Source: Acidimicrobiia bacterium
GTDB taxonomy: Bacteria > Actinomycetota > Acidimicrobiia > Acidimicrobiales > Bin134
Assembly: GCA_009842675.1 (NCBI GenBank)
Contig: VYEX01000020.1
Span: 25,021-89,020, forward strand
Direction of reading: 5' to 3'
DNA: 64,000 nt
The notes under the pieces: model-generated
Databases searched by the model: none
What the model saw: the letters and a program-made list of their open reading frames with translations, nothing else
What the model was told of the DNA's origin: nothing
Part shown: positions 63,578 to 64,000 of the stretch, piece by piece
Position numbering within the stretch: position 1 is the first letter of the stretch
How the letters are laid out: every line of letters starts with the position of its first letter
Made by a program: the position numbers and the translations under genes

Positions 63578-64000
63578 TCAGAGATCCGAACTGGGGCTGC
63601 GATCAAGGATGCTCTGGTAGGCGTCGACGGTTTCCTGGTTGAAAGCGACGAGTCGGACTTCGGCCACCTTGCTGGGCGTGGAACGGACGGTGTCGATGGC
63701 GATGGCGGCGGCAGCATCAATCGGGTATCCGAAGACTCCAGTAGAGATGGCTGGAAAGGCGACGGCCTCGGCCTCCACCTCATCAGCTCGAGCTAGTGAC
63801 TCCCGGTAGCAGGAAGCCAGCAGCTCCGGCTCCCCATGGCCGCCCCCGTGCCACACCGGCCCCACAGTGTGGATCACCCAACTGGCCGTGAGGTTGAACC
63901 CCGGCGTGATCTTGGCCTCCCCGGTCTCACACCCACCCAAGGTGCGGCAATACTCGACCAGCTCAGGCCCCGCCGCCCGATGAATGGCCCCGTCCACCCC
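63578..64000 (-). CDS. Macrodomain ADP-ribose-binding protein, N terminus missing
   Basis: 141 residues in frame up to the window edge. It begins inside the macrodomain loop that reads [11 protein letters not shown] and includes [24 protein letters not shown] and the C-terminal helix-strand [20 protein letters not shown]. This is the MacroD/YmdB type that hydrolyses O-acetyl-ADP-ribose or removes ADP-ribose. The gene's first part lies to the right of the window. Confidence 0.88.
   Translation of the reverse strand, partial: GVDGAIHRAAGPELVEYCRTLGGCETGEAKITPGFNLTASWVIHTVGPVWHGGGHGEPELLASCYRESLARADEVEAEAVAFPAISTGVFGYPIDAAAAIAIDTVRSTPSKVAEVRLVAFNQETVDAYQSILDRSPSSDL

Overview
The window is high-GC DNA (one sampled line in the purine region is 40 of 60 G+C) that is gene-dense and uses many GTG and TTG starts. 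It reads as the chromosome of an actinobacterium. The gap-pgk-tpiA order with secG close by, a fur-katG pair, a Ddn-type (deazaflavin-dependent) reductase domain, two cytochromes P450 and many acyl-CoA/SDR/amidohydrolase genes all point that way. A marine or host-associated member of Acidimicrobiia is my best guess, but that is inference. There is no rRNA, CRISPR array, prophage or insertion sequence. One tRNA-Leu(GAG) gene with an encoded CCA end is present.

Layout. 1-2.2 kb: end of an acyl-CoA synthetase, an SDR and an amidohydrolase. 2.3-8.7 kb: lower glycolysis (gap, pgk, tpiA) and secG, split by an oppositely oriented Baeyer-Villiger-type monooxygenase and an M23 peptidase. 8.7-9.8 kb: an acyl-CoA dehydrogenase. 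10-13.7 kb: a visibly AT-richer (about 48-50% in sampled lines) phosphonate-type ABC transporter whose two permease domains are fused, running directly into a GC-rich phosphodiesterase. 14.7-17.4 kb: fur-katG with a strong terminator. 17.5-24.2 kb: a TPP enzyme, an epimerase, tRNA-Leu, a Dabb-like protein, an orphan solute-binding lipoprotein and a P450.

24.2-41.4 kb is the most striking region: a purine/nucleoside scavenging island. It has an MTA/SAH-deaminase-like amidohydrolase, two tandem but oppositely degenerate adenine deaminases, a DszC-like flavin monooxygenase coupled to adenosine deaminase, a complete BMP-type nucleoside ABC importer, an 8-oxoguanine-deaminase-like protein that lacks the usual metal-site Asp, a lone molybdenum hydroxylase large subunit, and a glutamine-synthetase-like ligase overlapping it. 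A plausible flow is nucleoside uptake, deamination, hydroxylation and nitrogen capture.

41.4-48.3 kb: an epimerase-Ddn fusion, a SnoaL-like protein, two DUF1214-type proteins, an SDR, a Phd/VapC toxin-antitoxin pair with a perfect palindromic operator, a GNAT and a small DUF1272 protein. 48.3-54.1 kb: a co-directional oxidation/sulfation cluster (TauD-like dioxygenase, P450, SDR, cupin, an uncharacterised protein, sulfotransferase). 54.2-64 kb: GH3 glycosidase and VOC protein, amidohydrolase, MFS transporter, a HpsN-like (sulfopropanediol-type) dehydrogenase coupled to aldose epimerase, an enoyl-CoA hydratase and a truncated macrodomain gene.

A recurring regulatory feature is a TAGNNT hexamer 6-10 nt before the start codon of many first genes, which suggests that leaderless transcripts are common here.
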